Source of the DNA: Taudactylus pleione
Taxonomy: Eukaryota; Chordata; Amphibia; Anura; Myobatrachidae
Direction of reading: 5' to 3'
DNA length: 64,000 nt
Assembly (NCBI GenBank): GCA_031769625.1
Contig: JAUIMM010000702.1
Coordinates: 682,001-746,000 of the forward strand
Shown: piece after piece, positions 1 through 11,441 of the stretch
Numbering within the stretch: the first letter of the stretch is position 1
How the letters are laid out: each line of letters begins with the position of its first letter
Notes under the pieces: model-generated
Seen by the model: the letters and a program-made list of their open reading frames with translations, nothing else
The model's database searches: none
Told to the model about the DNA's origin: nothing
Translations under genes and position numbers: made by a program

Positions 1-345
1 TGGGGCCCGGCTCCTGGCTCCGCTCTGCCTGTTAGAGCAGAGCAGGAGTAGGGGAACCAGGGGAGAGCCTAGATAATGCCATCTCCAGGTGGCGTTATTA
101 TCACAGGGGTTCCCCCTGTATTTTTTCACATTTTATTTTTAGTAAATCTCAGGCAGATCGCATTTCCCATTACAATTATGGGAAATGCAATCTGCTTACT
201 AAAAATATGTGATAATTAGGGTTTGGAGTAGAATTTTACGAATTCTACTCCAATTGCCCTTTAGTAAATTTAAGTGAAACTAAAATAATGTGAAAAGGGT
301 CTTTCACTTTATTTTAGTAAAAAATAATGTTAATAAATAGAGCCC
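1..345. mobile_element. Fold-back element with TAAATAGAGCCC end, cut by window edge
   Basis: The sequence ends in TAAATAGAGCCC at 334-345 and matches 31560-31925 almost base for base. The shared parts include the CCACCTCCAGGTGGCG-type palindrome near 80, the inverted pair around CATTTCCCATTACAATTATGGGAAATG, and the TTGGAGTAGAATT inverted pair. It is the right part of the element seen whole at 30985-31925. The left part lies outside the window. No coding sequence is visible. It is probably a non-autonomous DNA transposon, PIF/Harbinger-like by its 3-bp target duplication in the complete copy. Confidence 0.75.
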
Positions 346-1640
346 TTATTGAGTTGTTATTTTAAAGGGAAAATCAAAACAAGAAATAGATAGGATACAA
401 AGACAGAATTCCTAATTCGCTAAGTTACAAAAATCTGGTTCCATCTCACAATATTCCAATCATAAAAGTACTAAGAATGCATTCATTTTATTTTCCTTGC
501 AGATAACCTTTTTATGTAATAGGTCACAGTTTGCTATTTAATGGTCACAGGCACATTCCCTATTTACAAATCGTTTAGCATGAAATCTACTATGACCTTT
601 CTTTTCTATGTGCCCCATTATCAGATGAGCAAAACCAATGAAGCATCAAATGCTGTAGTAATAGATTCAATGTTATTCCTAGAGAGGCTGCAATAAGTAT
701 TTGTACACTGCACATAAATGTTAAATGGTTTGGCCCTCTGGGAAGATCTCATTGCAGATTCTCATGTTGTATTTGCTCCCCACGCTATGAATATGTTTTA
801 GAAGCTTATCATGAAGCTAAGATAACATAGATCCGTCCTCATTACTATGGGCGGCATGCTAAGGCATTCATTTTAAGATAGATTTAAAATATAGAATATT
901 GATAGAATTGTTACCTATGTTGTTTTTTCTATTTTTATATTGTATACACTTTAAAAAGATAAAACCTGTAGGTAGTAATTTTGCTTTATACACTGTAGTA
1001 TGCTGAAAATGTAACTTTCTATTTAGGTTTTCTGAAATTTGGAGTTTGTATACAGTTATTGTTTCTTTAATACACATAAACTGTTTGTATGACTAGAAAA
1101 AGGGGCTTTTTATTGCATTTTTTTATTTTCAACTTGTGCAGTACAGAAAAATGCATACAGTAAATAAATTATATAATAAATGCATGTTATATTAATACAT
1201 TAACAAATCAAAAAAGCAATTAAAAAGCAAGGAATATATTGAAAATATATTTCTAGAAGTCTCTTAGGGGGAAATGTAATAGGATTTGATTTTCTGGTGA
1301 GATTAATCTCGGAGGAACCTGTGGTAAGTTTCCTGCATGTTTTTCATAGCAACTCACCAGATGTAAGAGGTATGGAGTTACAAGGTGCCAACGTAATTTA
1401 ACTGCAACTCCTAATGAGTTTGCTGCTGCTGTAACCTGCCAAAAACTTGCCAATCCTACGGCGAGTTTCATAACATAGAGCGTGTTTGGATTTCAACCAA
1501 AGTCACGAGAGTTTGACCTCATTAGCCCTATATAATGAACTAGCTATAGAAGAGAGCATAGTACTGTGTGTTAGAGTTATTTGGTAGGAGTTTAATAGGT
1601 GTTCTATTTGATTACTGCTTGATTTGTCTTTGTGGCTTTG
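346..1640. other. AT-rich DNA, no gene seen
   Basis: No coding signal or strong repeat is visible. About 1260-1470 reads like a worn MITE (it opens with a GGGGGAAATGTAATAG-like string), but I could not find a matching inverted end. Confidence 0.4.
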
Positions 1641-2645
1641 TATGGCTTGTTTCTTATATTTATTTCTACAACTTTTTCTACTTGTACTTTCAGTCTGTTT
1701 GTCTGTCTATCCTGTCTTATTTGTGTGTGAGTGGTGTGTGCTAATAAGGATTTCCCCCTACTTTTCCCATAGTCTGGATGTCAGAAGCTGCCGTCGCAGC
1801 TTGGTACAATCACATCATATCCTTTGGCTGCAGGATCTGCCTACCTCCCTGGTCACCAGGCAATGGGGACGCCAAAGTAGGACAGTGCCCGTGGTTGTTG
1901 GGAGACCAAGATCCTGGACGGTCACGGGTGCTGCTTGGTCTACCGGATAGACGTGCAGTGTCCCAGCTGTCAGCTGTCAATCATCTGTGCACCCGCAGAT
2001 TATTGGTGGAGGATCTTTTATTAGTCCGTCTGTACCGATGCCATGTCACCGGTGATAGTTTACACCTTGTGTGTGAGTACAGGTTCCTGTCAATCTGTCG
2101 GTGTCTCTGTCTGCCTGTATCCTGCCAGTTTATGTACCTGACCGTCTTTGTGGTTTTGGATCCAGGACCAGTCTGCGACCTGGCTGCATACGCCGCATTC
2201 TTCTCTCGGTGGCAACAATGTCCCCTGTCTTATAGTCATCTATGCCTGCCTCTCACATTACCATCATCTGCAGCATTGCCTGAGGCCTAACTACCTTCTC
2301 CACCTAGGTGGCATCTCGGATCTCTAGTGCCGCACCTCAGCCTTCCTGGCCGCACCACAGCGCTTCAGGCCGTACCTCGGCACCAGTGCTGTACTTCAGC
2401 CCTCAAGGCTACCCCATGGCCCTCAAGGCCACACCGCTGCCATCTAACTCACACCTCGGCCCTCAAGGCCGCACTTCGGCACCAGTGCTGCACCACTGCC
2501 ATCTAAGTTGCACCTTGGCCCTCAAGGCTGCATCTCGGCATCAGTGCCCTACTTCTGCCCTCAAGGCCACACTGCACCATCACCAGGTGCCGCTGCATAG
2601 AGCCGCCGCGCAGAGCCTGCTTACCCACGAAAATGGAATTAATAT
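1641..2645. repeat. C-rich imperfect minisatellite region
   Basis: From about 2310 to 2600 the motifs CCTCAAGGC, GCACCTCGGCACCAGTGCTG and CACTGCCATCTAA recur at irregular spacing. The upstream part (1660-2290) repeats CTGTCTGTCT/CTGCCTGTATCCTG-like text. Long open frames here are by-products of the repeat. It resembles the style of the LTR-like unit at 11442-12733, but no TG...CA ends are visible. Confidence 0.45.
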
Positions 2646-3600
2646 CTAGTAGCTGCTGTCAGACTGACATTGCCAAGTTCCACGCTCATATAAAATTGAC
2701 TTAAAAAATTGGTAATTAAATGTGAATAAAAGATTAACTTGTTTCCTGTAAGCCATATTAGTTCCAGCCAACACTAGACAGAATGCTAGGCTACAGGATG
2801 CCTTCATCCACATCAGATGCAAATACACAAATAAAAAATATACCAATATTAATTGTAAGAAGTAATAAAAACATAGACTCCATAATTTCCTAACCATTAC
2901 CACAGCACATTCAGACTGCATTGTACATTGTAAAGCTATTCATTCATTTGGGAGGATTGAACTGAGCCATTAGGTGTTATGCAGCCTTAAGATCAAGCAA
3001 ATAATTTTACAGAAACAAATCTAACATTGCAATCTCATCTTTTTGCTAAAAATAATATTTGCATGAAAATAACTATGGGAAAAATCATAATAAAGTACTT
3101 GTATCCAAGCCTGGCGAGAAGAGGGTACAAAGAGTACACCTGTACCGGGCCCCAAGATTCAAAGGGACCCTGAGTATAGATGGGTCCAAAACCAAAATAC
3201 TTAGAGGCCGTTGCATCAACTGCTAAAATTTGAAGAATTAGAAACCGCTAAGTAAACATAAACAATCAAGGGTGAGCCCCCAGTTACTCCAGTCCTCCCA
3301 TCTACTGCTGTACGTGCACCAGAGTAATTAATGATGACAATGCGGCATCATTACATGCGACACTGTGCCATAATAGCCCTTCTCGGTCATTACCTCAGTT
3401 AGTCCCTGCCTCATCGCACACCTAAGAAGAGTAAGAGAAAGAAGTGAGCCAGGCTGGAGCAAACGCATGCCACAGCCAACCACGCAGCGGCACTACAGAC
3501 ATGCTCTCCACCCCTGACGCAGCCAAAGCACAGCAGTGGACCCAGTACCAGGCTAGCGGTACCTGTCTATCAGTAATGACCGTGTCTACTTAGAATGTAA
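2646..3600. other. Intergenic DNA, no recognised feature
   Basis: The stretch is AT-rich up to about 3100. After that comes a mixed-composition part holding GGTACAAAGAGTACACCTGTACC, a small imperfect palindrome. No reading frame or terminal repeat can be supported. Confidence 0.35.
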
Positions 3601-4080
3601 GCTCTTATGAGCAGGGCTCGCTTTCCTCATGAGATTTTCCTTCCCTTGCTTATACTAATATCTACTCCATACTCCTTACAATGGCACCTAACCCTTGGTT
3701 TCTGCGACCCTGCTGCTTATTTTAGTGTTACGACTGCTGAAGCAGCAATGTTTATTAACCATGTACTCGTCATGCATTGTCTTGTACTGTATTGTCTTGT
3801 ACTGCATTGTCTTGTACTGTATTGTCTTGTGCTGCATTGTCTTGTACTGTAAGCCACTATTTTCTTATTTTTGTTTATTTGTTTATGTATTTTGTTAGGT
3901 GCTGCCCATGCGTTCCACAAGAGATTGCTCGGCATTCTGCATTACTTAGACCGGGATCAGTCCATTATAACGTTCCACCCGTGGAGTGCACATCACCTCT
4001 GCCTCCTCCACTTCCTGCAGAGGCCGGAAGTAACATCCGTGCGTTCCACCTTGTGGAACGCATGAATCACTTGTTCTAAT
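3601..4080. repeat. Dispersed repeat with a 15-bp tandem array
   Basis: Five consecutive 15-bp units of ATTGTCTTGTACTGT occupy 3776-3850, alternating T and C at the last base. They sit in a stretch that opens with TGTAAGCTCTTATGAGCAGG. I associate that string with a widespread vertebrate interspersed repeat, though I cannot name the family. Because 15 is a multiple of three, several frames stay open across the array, so the short ORFs here are not genes. Confidence 0.6.
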
Positions 4081-4740
4081 TATATGGAAAAGTCTGTTCT
4101 GTTTATATTGTATCCATGGGAAACTATTTATTCTGCACATTTCTGCACATGGGTAGTTACTGCATACAGGGGGACCCATTAAATCTGATCTAAGATGTCA
4201 CGTTTTGTTGGGGATTAGCTTTCGTCTTGATTAAACTTCAAAATCTCATGGTTTTAAATTAGTTTGTCCACATCCCTATATCATCTAACATTCATCTAAC
4301 GGGTCTGTTAGTACAAAGTAAAGAAATCATAAAGAGTTTATGGAATAATTTTTCAACTATAGGTACCCATTTACATATTAACAGAACAAAAAGTGACATA
4401 CAAAAAATTAAATAGTCATCAATACATACTGTACATAGGGTTTTATAAAGTGCATCAGGCATATAGCCAGATATAAATAGAGAATGAGCATAATTTCATA
4501 AATTCATCAATAAATATAAAGTGCACAGAGTATCAATTATTAAACACATATAAATAGCACAAAAGCATATACCAGGATAAAAAAATCAGGATTTAAAATC
4601 ACGTCTAAGGTCACAACATTATTAAAACACCATAATAAAAAAATATGAATAAAAGGGCAAGATAATGTCAAATTATAAAAACCACATGAGCTCAAAATTT
4701 GCTTTTAAGGGTTCTTAGGTTTTTAACTCATAAATAAGTA
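4080..4740. other. AT-rich DNA downstream of the Penelope-like remnant
   Basis: This AT-rich stretch contains no visible frame. It lies beyond the GIY-YIG end of the minus-strand Penelope-like element, so part of it may be that element's 3' non-coding end. Confidence 0.35.
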
Positions 4741-5340
4741 TAATTTCGACCTAAGCAAGGAAATTTTCAAAGCCCTTCATGCGCCAATTACCCTTTACCT
4801 TTTTAATGCCCACAATGGTTTTAATATGCGCTAAGGAACAATTATGTTATTCCTTAAAATGTAACGATAGCGAATGTTTCTCAAAGCCCTTTTTAATATT
4901 ATAGAGATGCTCCATCCACCTTTCTTTTAATGTTCTCAAGGTATTCCCCACATACTGTAAACCGCATGTACATTTGATGAGGTAAATGCAGTTTTTACTC
5001 CCACAAGTCATAAACTCTTGTATTTTGAATTCCTGCTTCATAGAGCATGATTGAAGATTCTCAATCTTGGTGGCTTGTTTGGTATGTGATATACAAACCC
5101 TACAAGTGCCGCAATGGTGGAAACCTTTTATCTTAAGTCTCCCTGTTCTTTTTTCCGGGATTGCATTTTTTACTAAATTACTTTTGAGGTTCGGGGCTCT
5201 CCTATAAAACTGGGTTTTGATGGAATAACAATTTTTAAGATTGGATCCTGTGTTTTTAAAAAATGTATTTTAACTCCTATATTGTTCATTAAAAGTATTG
5301 ATAAAAGGTAAAACAGGTACTGTGGTATCCTTTTTTTCAT
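4741..5340 (-). pseudogene. GIY-YIG endonuclease end of Penelope-like element
   Basis: The 4847-5041 frame contains a block reading CIYLIKCTCGLQYVGNT followed by LKERWMEHLYNIKKG and a later HSLSLHF. This is the GIY-YIG nuclease core of Penelope-like elements: the first strand is the YLI segment, the second is LQYVG, and a conserved R and EH follow. Upstream on the minus strand (5050-5220), in broken frame, are RRAPNLKSNLV and a CGTCRVC cysteine pair, typical of the linker between RT and nuclease in this class. The nuclease would nick target DNA for reverse transcription. Stops in the linker make this a relic. Confidence 0.8.
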
Positions 5341-5639
5341 TTTTGTATTCTAAAAGACAGCTTTGTGGCATCTCCTTCATTTAATTAATTGTGGCATCAA
5401 TATTCTCAGATTCATATCCTTTATCAATACATTTTTGTTTAATTTCCTTAACCTGTTCGCTAAAAATGTTCTCGTCAGTACAATTTCGTTGTATCCTCTG
5501 AATTGGACCATGTTGATACTTTTAAGCTACCTAGATTTTTGGTGGCTCTTGGTATTGATGTAAGAGTTGCTGTCTGTTGGTTTGGAAAAATGTCTTTGTC
5601 AGTAATTTGTTTTCCTCAATATAATATATGGGTTATTAT

Positions 5640-6010
5640 TCCATACAAAGCGGTCCTCCCACCAGCCCATAAATAGATTAGCATAGGCTGGTGCGAAACA
5701 GGTACCCATCATTGTACCTCTTTTTTGCTAATAAAATTGCACATCAAATAAAAAAAAGTTGTTGTTTAAAATAAATAAAATAGCTTCTTTGATAAAATCC
5801 ACTTTTTTAATTCCATTTCTCCTTTGTCTTTTTTAATGGTATATTCAATTGCCTCAAATCCTAATGTGTGCTCTGTTATTGTGTATAGTGAGCTCACATC
5901 AGTTGTTACTAAAAAACAATTTTCTGAGTGTGTAACCATACTCATTTTCTTAATAATATCAATTGTGTCCTTAACATATGATTTCAAGTTTATAACTTCA
6001 GGCTGGAGTT
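5640..6010 (-). pseudogene. Reverse-transcriptase block of Penelope-like element
   Basis: The minus-strand frame at 5766-5987 contains NCFLVTTDVSSLYT, the first catalytic aspartate region of Penelope-type RTs. About 50 residues later, after a stop, comes QKRGTMMGTCFAPAYANLFM, which corresponds to the conserved glutamine-glycine and APxYANLFM palm motif. The next expected motif, YxDD, is missing: after WWEDRFVWNN the text jumps to unrelated or thumb sequence. The enzyme would have copied element RNA at nicked DNA. This copy cannot do so. Confidence 0.75.
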
Positions 6011-6289
6011 GAAAATCAAGATAATGAGACAGGTTGGATAAGATGGAATCTGTACCAGCAATTATGGGTCATCCTGGGGGGTTAATTAAATCTTTATGAA
6101 TTTTTGGGAGAATAGATATTACTGGGAGTACTGGTTGTTCTTTAGTCAAATATTTCCTTTCCTGAGGAGTTATAGTGCCAGCTACCTCATGTTTGGATAA
6201 TAGACTCATTAGATGTCTTTCAATCGCTTGGGTTGCCCCTTAACAAAGTGTAGGTAGTTTTGTTGTTTAATTTGCGCAAAATTTCTTCA

Positions 6290-6930
6290 TTATATTTTAC
6301 AGTGTCCATAATCACAACCTCCCGCCCTTATCTGCTGGTTTGATAGTAATGTCCAGATTTTTTTCTAGATTAACTAATGCCTCACATTCCCCTATTGTAA
6401 GATTGGAATTATGTTTGGTTTTTAAGTTGATCTTTTCTACTTCGGAGCAGACAATTTTATCGAAGCTCTCCACAAAACACACTCTATAGAATTCTGGGTT
6501 GAAGTTTTTCTCCTCATTTATTTCTGTTTTCTGACCTATAAAGTACTTTTTTAGAGACAATTTTCGAATATACTTTTGGATGTCGAAGTACAGTATGTCT
6601 TAAATTTGTTTAGCTTATTCTTTGGGGCAAATTTTAGGCCTTTGTTTAGAATAGATTTCTCTTGGTCCCTAAGTTTGTGAAAGTTCAAATAAAAAAAATT
6701 TGTGGATCCCTTATTTAGTATTTGTTGGAGTTTTGCCGAACTTTTTTTTGGTTTTTAATTTAGATCCATTCTCCCTTTTACCCCGATGTGTACGTTTTTT
6801 CTTTCTATTTAGTACATCCTGGTTCTTTTCCAATTCTTCTGGGTTGTAACCAGCAGAAAACTTGGAAGGGAGCAGTGTGCGATCATTGGGAATCTGAAAT
6901 CTACCCGGGCTTTTGTGTTACCCCCATGTG
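6290..6930 (-). pseudogene. N-terminal part of Penelope-like RT
   Basis: The 6312-6560 frame ends with LEKNLDITIKPADKGG, the IKPADKGG motif that precedes the RT core in Penelope-like elements. Further upstream on the minus strand, in another frame (about 6580-6660), is ILNKGLKFAPKNK, matching the usual L-x-KGLKFxP block. A lysine-rich stretch lies at about 6720-6830. At least one frameshift separates the blocks near 6560. Confidence 0.65.
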
Positions 6931-6950
6931 CTTGTAAATGTGCCTTTCAT

Positions 6951-8008
6951 GTAAAGGCTATCTGTGGTACGAGGCCACTTCTACCTGTGTGATTTTATTT
7001 GTGTTGTGTGAATAAAACTGCATAAATGTTTTTACACTAAGATATTTCTCTTTAAAATTTGCTATGACTGATTGAAAGAGGAAGTTCGGTTTTGGAGGTT
7101 GATTTGGAACCACCGGATGAGTACCAGTTGTTTTAATGAAGTGAAACTGACATTCGATTGAATTATATAAAACAGAGATGTTTTAAAGGATTTCAAGTAT
7201 TTATTTGACTATTATTCCTGGTGGAGGAGTGCTTTATTTGAATTTATATTATTGTCTTCATTCGTGATTGGTGAATATCACATTATAAAGCTGAACCTCA
7301 CTGTGTGGATTGCAGGAGTTTTCTAGACTTTTCAGTATTCTCCGACATAACATCGTGCTGAATTGAATAGCTCAGGGAGTTCCCTCCCAGGCCTATTCAA
7401 CATCGCTTTGAACTGAATCGCGGCCTATAAAAACAAGTACACACTGACTAGTTAAAATTTGCATCATCATCAAACAGTGACACAGTGTGTGTTAAGTTTA
7501 TTTTAGTTCAGTTATTTTTTCAATGAAATGGATGTGTGGTGCAGAGGTCAAGGGTAGTGGGGTCGAGTGTTGTGAGGGGACAGACACATCAGTTTACTGG
7601 GTCCCAGGAATTCTGTTGCTGGTCCTGCTTGTATTCACAGCACTCATTTTGTTCTTATGTTGCCTTATAAAAATTTTTTTCCAATGAATGTTTCTGCATT
7701 CTACTAGTTGTTTTTTATAACAGCTTTTTAGCCCTGAATACTGTATGTTTGCTACTATCTTAGCTAAGCTCAATGCTCCAAACTGCCCTGATTTACGATG
7801 GGATGGTCCTGATTTGAGGACGTTCTCTCACGTCCCAATTGGTCCAATATTAAAGTTTGGAAGTATATTGTGTTCACAGCAGGGGACAAGTACAACGCGC
7901 ATCAGCAGTAAATGGCTTTTAAGAGGGAAGGTGATGGGGTAAGTGGCAGCTAACACTTCAAAAGTGTTATGTCCATATCATGGGTGTGGCCATGTCCTAC
8001 CTGAGCGT
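6951..8008. other. AT-rich intergenic DNA
   Basis: No gene is seen. Around 7350-7430 two similar strings (GAATTGAATAGC and CTGAATCGCGGCC, with CCTATTCAACATCG between) suggest a worn MITE, but no clean ends could be drawn. Confidence 0.35.
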
Positions 8009-8211
8009 GGTCATAATTAGAGATGAGCGGTACGGTTTTGGCTCGAATCTTCCCACCAAGTTCGGACATCAGCATAAGGCAAAATGTCATCGTTCATGGA
8101 CAGATTTCATTCACAGATGTCTGTGAAAGATGACGTTTTGTCATGTACTGAAATTCGAACTTGGCGGGAAGATTGGAGCCATAACTGAACTGCACATCTC
8201 TAATTATGACC
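8009..8211. mobile_element. Short hAT-type fold-back MITE
   Basis: GGTCATAATTAGAGATG at 8009-8025 is matched by its exact reverse complement at 8195-8211. Inside, TCTTCCCACCAAGTTCG and CGAACTTGGCGGGAAGA form a second near-perfect pair. A third pair lies near the middle (TGTCATCGTTCATGGACAG against CTGTGAAAGATGACGTT). The TAGAGATG/CATCTCTA ends match other hAT-type ends in this window (47144, 12807, 53587). The whole unit can fold into one long hairpin. The flanking bases are inverted rather than directly repeated, so no target duplication can be called. Confidence 0.75.
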
Positions 8212-9384
8212 CCTCTTCAGTGTTCCAATGTTGGGAGGCATGTCTGTGCCTGTAATCTTTCAATTTAAGTCACCAATCTAGATTTAATTTTTGACATTCT
8301 GGATTCTGAGGGCCTGAGTTATATGAAATACAGTGGCAATTTAGAAAGCCTGCAGCGAACAGTGTGATCGCACTGTACCCAGTCCTCCATCCAATAGAGC
8401 AGCCATCATCACTATCAACGGCACTTACAGCTACTCCATGCTGGGTGCAGCGGATACAACTGAAAATGGTGTGCACTGTGCAACTCAGAGTCAGGTCCAG
8501 AATCTTCAAACCAGGAAAGTTGATATGTTTTTACCTTCTGCAAATTTGACCCTCAAGTTACTGTCCTTTGTTCTTCCAAACTGGGACTGTTTTTTCTAAA
8601 CTATTCAAGTAAGTAATTAATCATATATGTAAATAAATTGTTTGATAGTTCAGGAAATCTCACTGTCTATGCCTGAAGTGGAGAACTGAGTTTGTGAAAA
8701 GTGCTTACATTTGCTAAAGCATAAAAGTTTAAAACATCAAAGTTCACCTGGTTGTGGGGGGGGACACAAAGTATCAGTCCTTGAAATAGTTAAAGATGTT
8801 AAAAAAAAGTTTTGCTTTACTAAGTACTTACCTAAATGAAGTTTGGCTCTAAGATACTGTAGTAAACAATTTATTAGATTTGCTACAATTTAAATGCACA
8901 TTAATGTATAATACATTGTACATCTATATTATTTAAGGTCATGAGAAAAGATAATAAATTAAAATTTTAAACTACAATTTATCATTGTTTTACTAGAAGA
9001 CATTTTATTATTATCTTAAGTGCTGCAATTATTAAACTATAATGATCATCCTGAGGATTTATATAATAACTTCTTGATTTTGATACCAAGATCGAAAATT
9101 AGCTACACTGTATTTATTGAGAAAAAATGCTATAGGTAGCTAGATAGCACTGAATAGAGCGATGCCTTACTAAATTATATTTACAAGCATTACATACTGT
9201 AGTTAACAACTTTAGTTTTTATATAAACTTGCTAATAGGTTTGGGGATTAACGCTAAATAGTATCATTAACAAGCTCCAACATGAACAGATATAACAAAA
9301 CAATTATTAATTTTATGGTTTTGAGAAAACCACAACAGTGAGGTGCAGTTGAACATAGATAAATACATTTATTAAATTAGGTAA

Positions 9385-9385
<1 letters not shown>
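8212..9385. other. AT-rich intergenic DNA
   Basis: No supported gene or repeat boundary is visible. A string opening with GGGCCTGAGTTATATG at 8309 faintly resembles the GGGCCTGATTCAG element ends, but it lacks a partner. Confidence 0.35.

Positions 9386-9419
<34 letters not shown>
9386..9419. repeat. (AT)n microsatellite
   Basis: About 17 uninterrupted AT dinucleotides. Confidence 0.95.
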
Positions 9420-9424
<5 letters not shown>

Positions 9425-10037
9425 CACATACATGCATATGCAATAATATGGGTAAATATAAATAAACCATCAATAATAATGGACAAAAGTTGCTATGTCA
9501 AGTTAGTAAAGCAGCAAAATAGGGCTGTGAATGGTTTATAGAAAAATCAATGTAATGTCTCCAATTCACTATGCAATAGATGTAAATAGTTATTTTGTAT
9601 TGATTGGTGCAGTAGGTTGGGGTTCGGATCCAGAGGGATAGGAGATCAGAATGACAGATTTGTTTGCTGTATTTTTACTTTATTCTACTCTGCTAAAGAT
9701 CATCTTAGACATTTCATCTATTTCTATGTTATTACTTTTAGGAGATTTTGTGGTCGAGAGAAGAACCATATGAATGACCTTTAGGATATATACATTCATG
9801 CTTTTAAAGATCAGAACAAAGAACCCAATTGTTTGCTACTAGCCCATTAGCACAATTCATATAGGAATTAGAATTTATGTCATTAATAAGAAGTGTAGAT
9901 AGGGTAGTGGTTAGTGGCATGGTCAGTGCCATCAGTGAAGTCAGGAGTTCTAGCTATGGTGGGTCTAGATAGATACATTTATTTATATATATTTTTTTAA
10001 TATTCACATTTATTCTTATCAAGAGGACACTTGAGAC

Positions 10038-10076
<39 letters not shown>

Positions 10077-10278
10077 CCTGTTTGCATACTATTTATTGCT
10101 GTTTATATAATGTAAAAAGAATAATCTGTATATAGTCTTAATGTGCGATTTTGTTTTCGAGCTTGTGCCTGAAAATAATATTGCTCACCTGTGAGCATAG
10201 GTGATACTTTATTTTACAAGGACAAATTAGATTCCAACAGCAGGTATATAAGAAAAGTACACTAGAGATAATACACTT
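9420..10278. other. AT-rich DNA with a TA microsatellite
   Basis: The only clear feature is a (TA)n run of about 15 units at 10042-10073. No coding signal is visible. Confidence 0.45.
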
Positions 10279-10322
10279 TTTGATAAAGCCCCATATAGTG
10301 TAGCGAAATGCGTTGGTACAAC
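10279..10322. mobile_element. Possible Penelope-type terminal-repeat relic
   Basis: The string TTGATAAAGCCCCATATAG followed by TGTAGCGAAATGCGTTG has the form 'GATAAAGGC...GCGAAACGCGTTG' that I associate with terminal repeats of Penelope-like elements in frogs and fish. This is recognition from memory of a motif style. No coding part is attached. Confidence 0.35.
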
Positions 10323-10380
10323 ATGGGCCTACTTCAATTCCACTCACAGGCCCCAGCAGAAATAAAGCATGGTGGATTCA

Positions 10381-10490
10381 GGCCCGGATTCAGAGCCGGA
10401 CGCTCTGACAGAGCGCTCGCTCTGAATCAGGGCCGGCCTTCTGTTTTTTTAGAGGGGCATAGCACTCGCGAGCGGATCTGAATCAGGCCC
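10381..10490. mobile_element. Internally deleted GGCCC...GATTCAGA fold-back element, 110 bp
   Basis: It begins GGCCCGGATTCAGAG, has a short hairpin from ACGCTCTGACAGAGCG, and ends TCTGAATCAGGCCC. TCA directly flanks both sides (10378-10380 and 10491-10493). The first 60 bases match the left ends at 54615 and 62256 closely. It is a shortened member of the multi-hairpin family described at 62256-62803. Confidence 0.85.
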
Positions 10491-10493
10491 TCA

Positions 10494-11441
10494 GTTCTAA
10501 TGGCGCATCAACTGGTATTTACATTGGCAGACGGATGCTTACGTTCCGGTGAGGTATTACCAGCTGCTTTGGACTAGGCAGCGGCACATGAAATTTGGAT
10601 AGCTTCTATTCCATCTGTCCTAGAGCGGTAAGACTCATACCTGGAACTGGCGATTACTTACTTTATCAATTGAATCATCATTGACAAAGTATTAACTCCG
10701 GGTAATATATTGTTACAGTACTTTCACACAAGTGGATATTTGCCATCAGTTCACAGCCAGTCTATTACATGTTGGCTCTAAGTGACAGCCATTCTGCAAT
10801 GTAAAGGCATTTTGCACTTATGAACTGCAGTTTCTGCATCATTTTATGTATTGTTGCTATGTACTAATAGCACAATACAGGAGATTTCACAGAAATCTTC
10901 GGCAAAGTGCTAATTCACACTTCAGATGGCAGTCCCCATTATTATCAATGGGGAATACGATCTGACCCCTATGTACTAAACGCCAAAAAGTAGAGCTTTT
11001 CTGAGTTTAGCCCCTGTAGTTTACACCATCTTCAAGAAGTGTAAACTACTGTAAGCCTATGGAGACTCCAGGGGCAGGAGAGAGCTCTTTTGATCTCTGC
11101 CCCACAGCCCTTGGCTGACTTCAGAAGCTGACACTGTGCACATGCTACTATCAAAGATTTCTAAAATTTGCGGGGGATATCACAACCACTGTCCCTGTGA
11201 GTTCCCCTTGGTACATAGCAGGGATATTTTCATAAAAAATGTAAATATCCCCTACAAGATAGATACATAATAATCGCGGCAGTACCGCGATTATTAGCAC
11301 ATAGACCCCTTAATTTTTTTTATTATGTTTTATTCTTAAAAAGACTTATAGTAGAGGATTTTTTTATAACATTAAATATAGCAATGTTTATATATATGAG
11401 GCCTGATTGAAAAGTTTATTCAGAATCAAATGACTGCACAC
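10494..11441. other. Mixed intergenic DNA with small palindromes
   Basis: No gene is seen. Small inverted pairs are present, for example TCCCCATT...AATGGGGA at 10933-10954, GTTTACACC...GTGTAAAC near 11020-11047, and AATAATCGCGG...CCGCGATTATT at 11268-11297. The last suggests the right part of an eroded fold-back element. Confidence 0.4.

Larger units (their letters stand above)
4740..6950 (-). mobile_element. Penelope-like retroelement (Neptune-type), decayed
   Basis: Reading the minus strand from about 6950 down to 4740, three blocks appear in the order expected for a Penelope-like element: an N-terminal block, a reverse-transcriptase block, and a C-terminal GIY-YIG endonuclease block. They lie in different frames separated by stops and small indels, so no full protein can be made. 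The RT active-site YxDD region appears to be lost in a deletion near 5560-5640. Family placement follows the GIY-YIG plus RT combination, which is diagnostic for Penelope-like elements. The Neptune subgroup is my best guess from the cysteine-rich linker before the nuclease. Confidence 0.8.

Noticed and set aside
1778..2290. A 170-codon plus-strand frame
   Set aside because: It has no recognisable domain, unusual cysteine and leucine content, and overlaps a C-rich repeat region. An overlapping frame of similar quality starts at 1624.
9895..9965. Possible tRNA-derived SINE (GTGGTTAGTGGCATGG-like A box)
   Set aside because: No B box at the right distance, no cloverleaf, and no tail.
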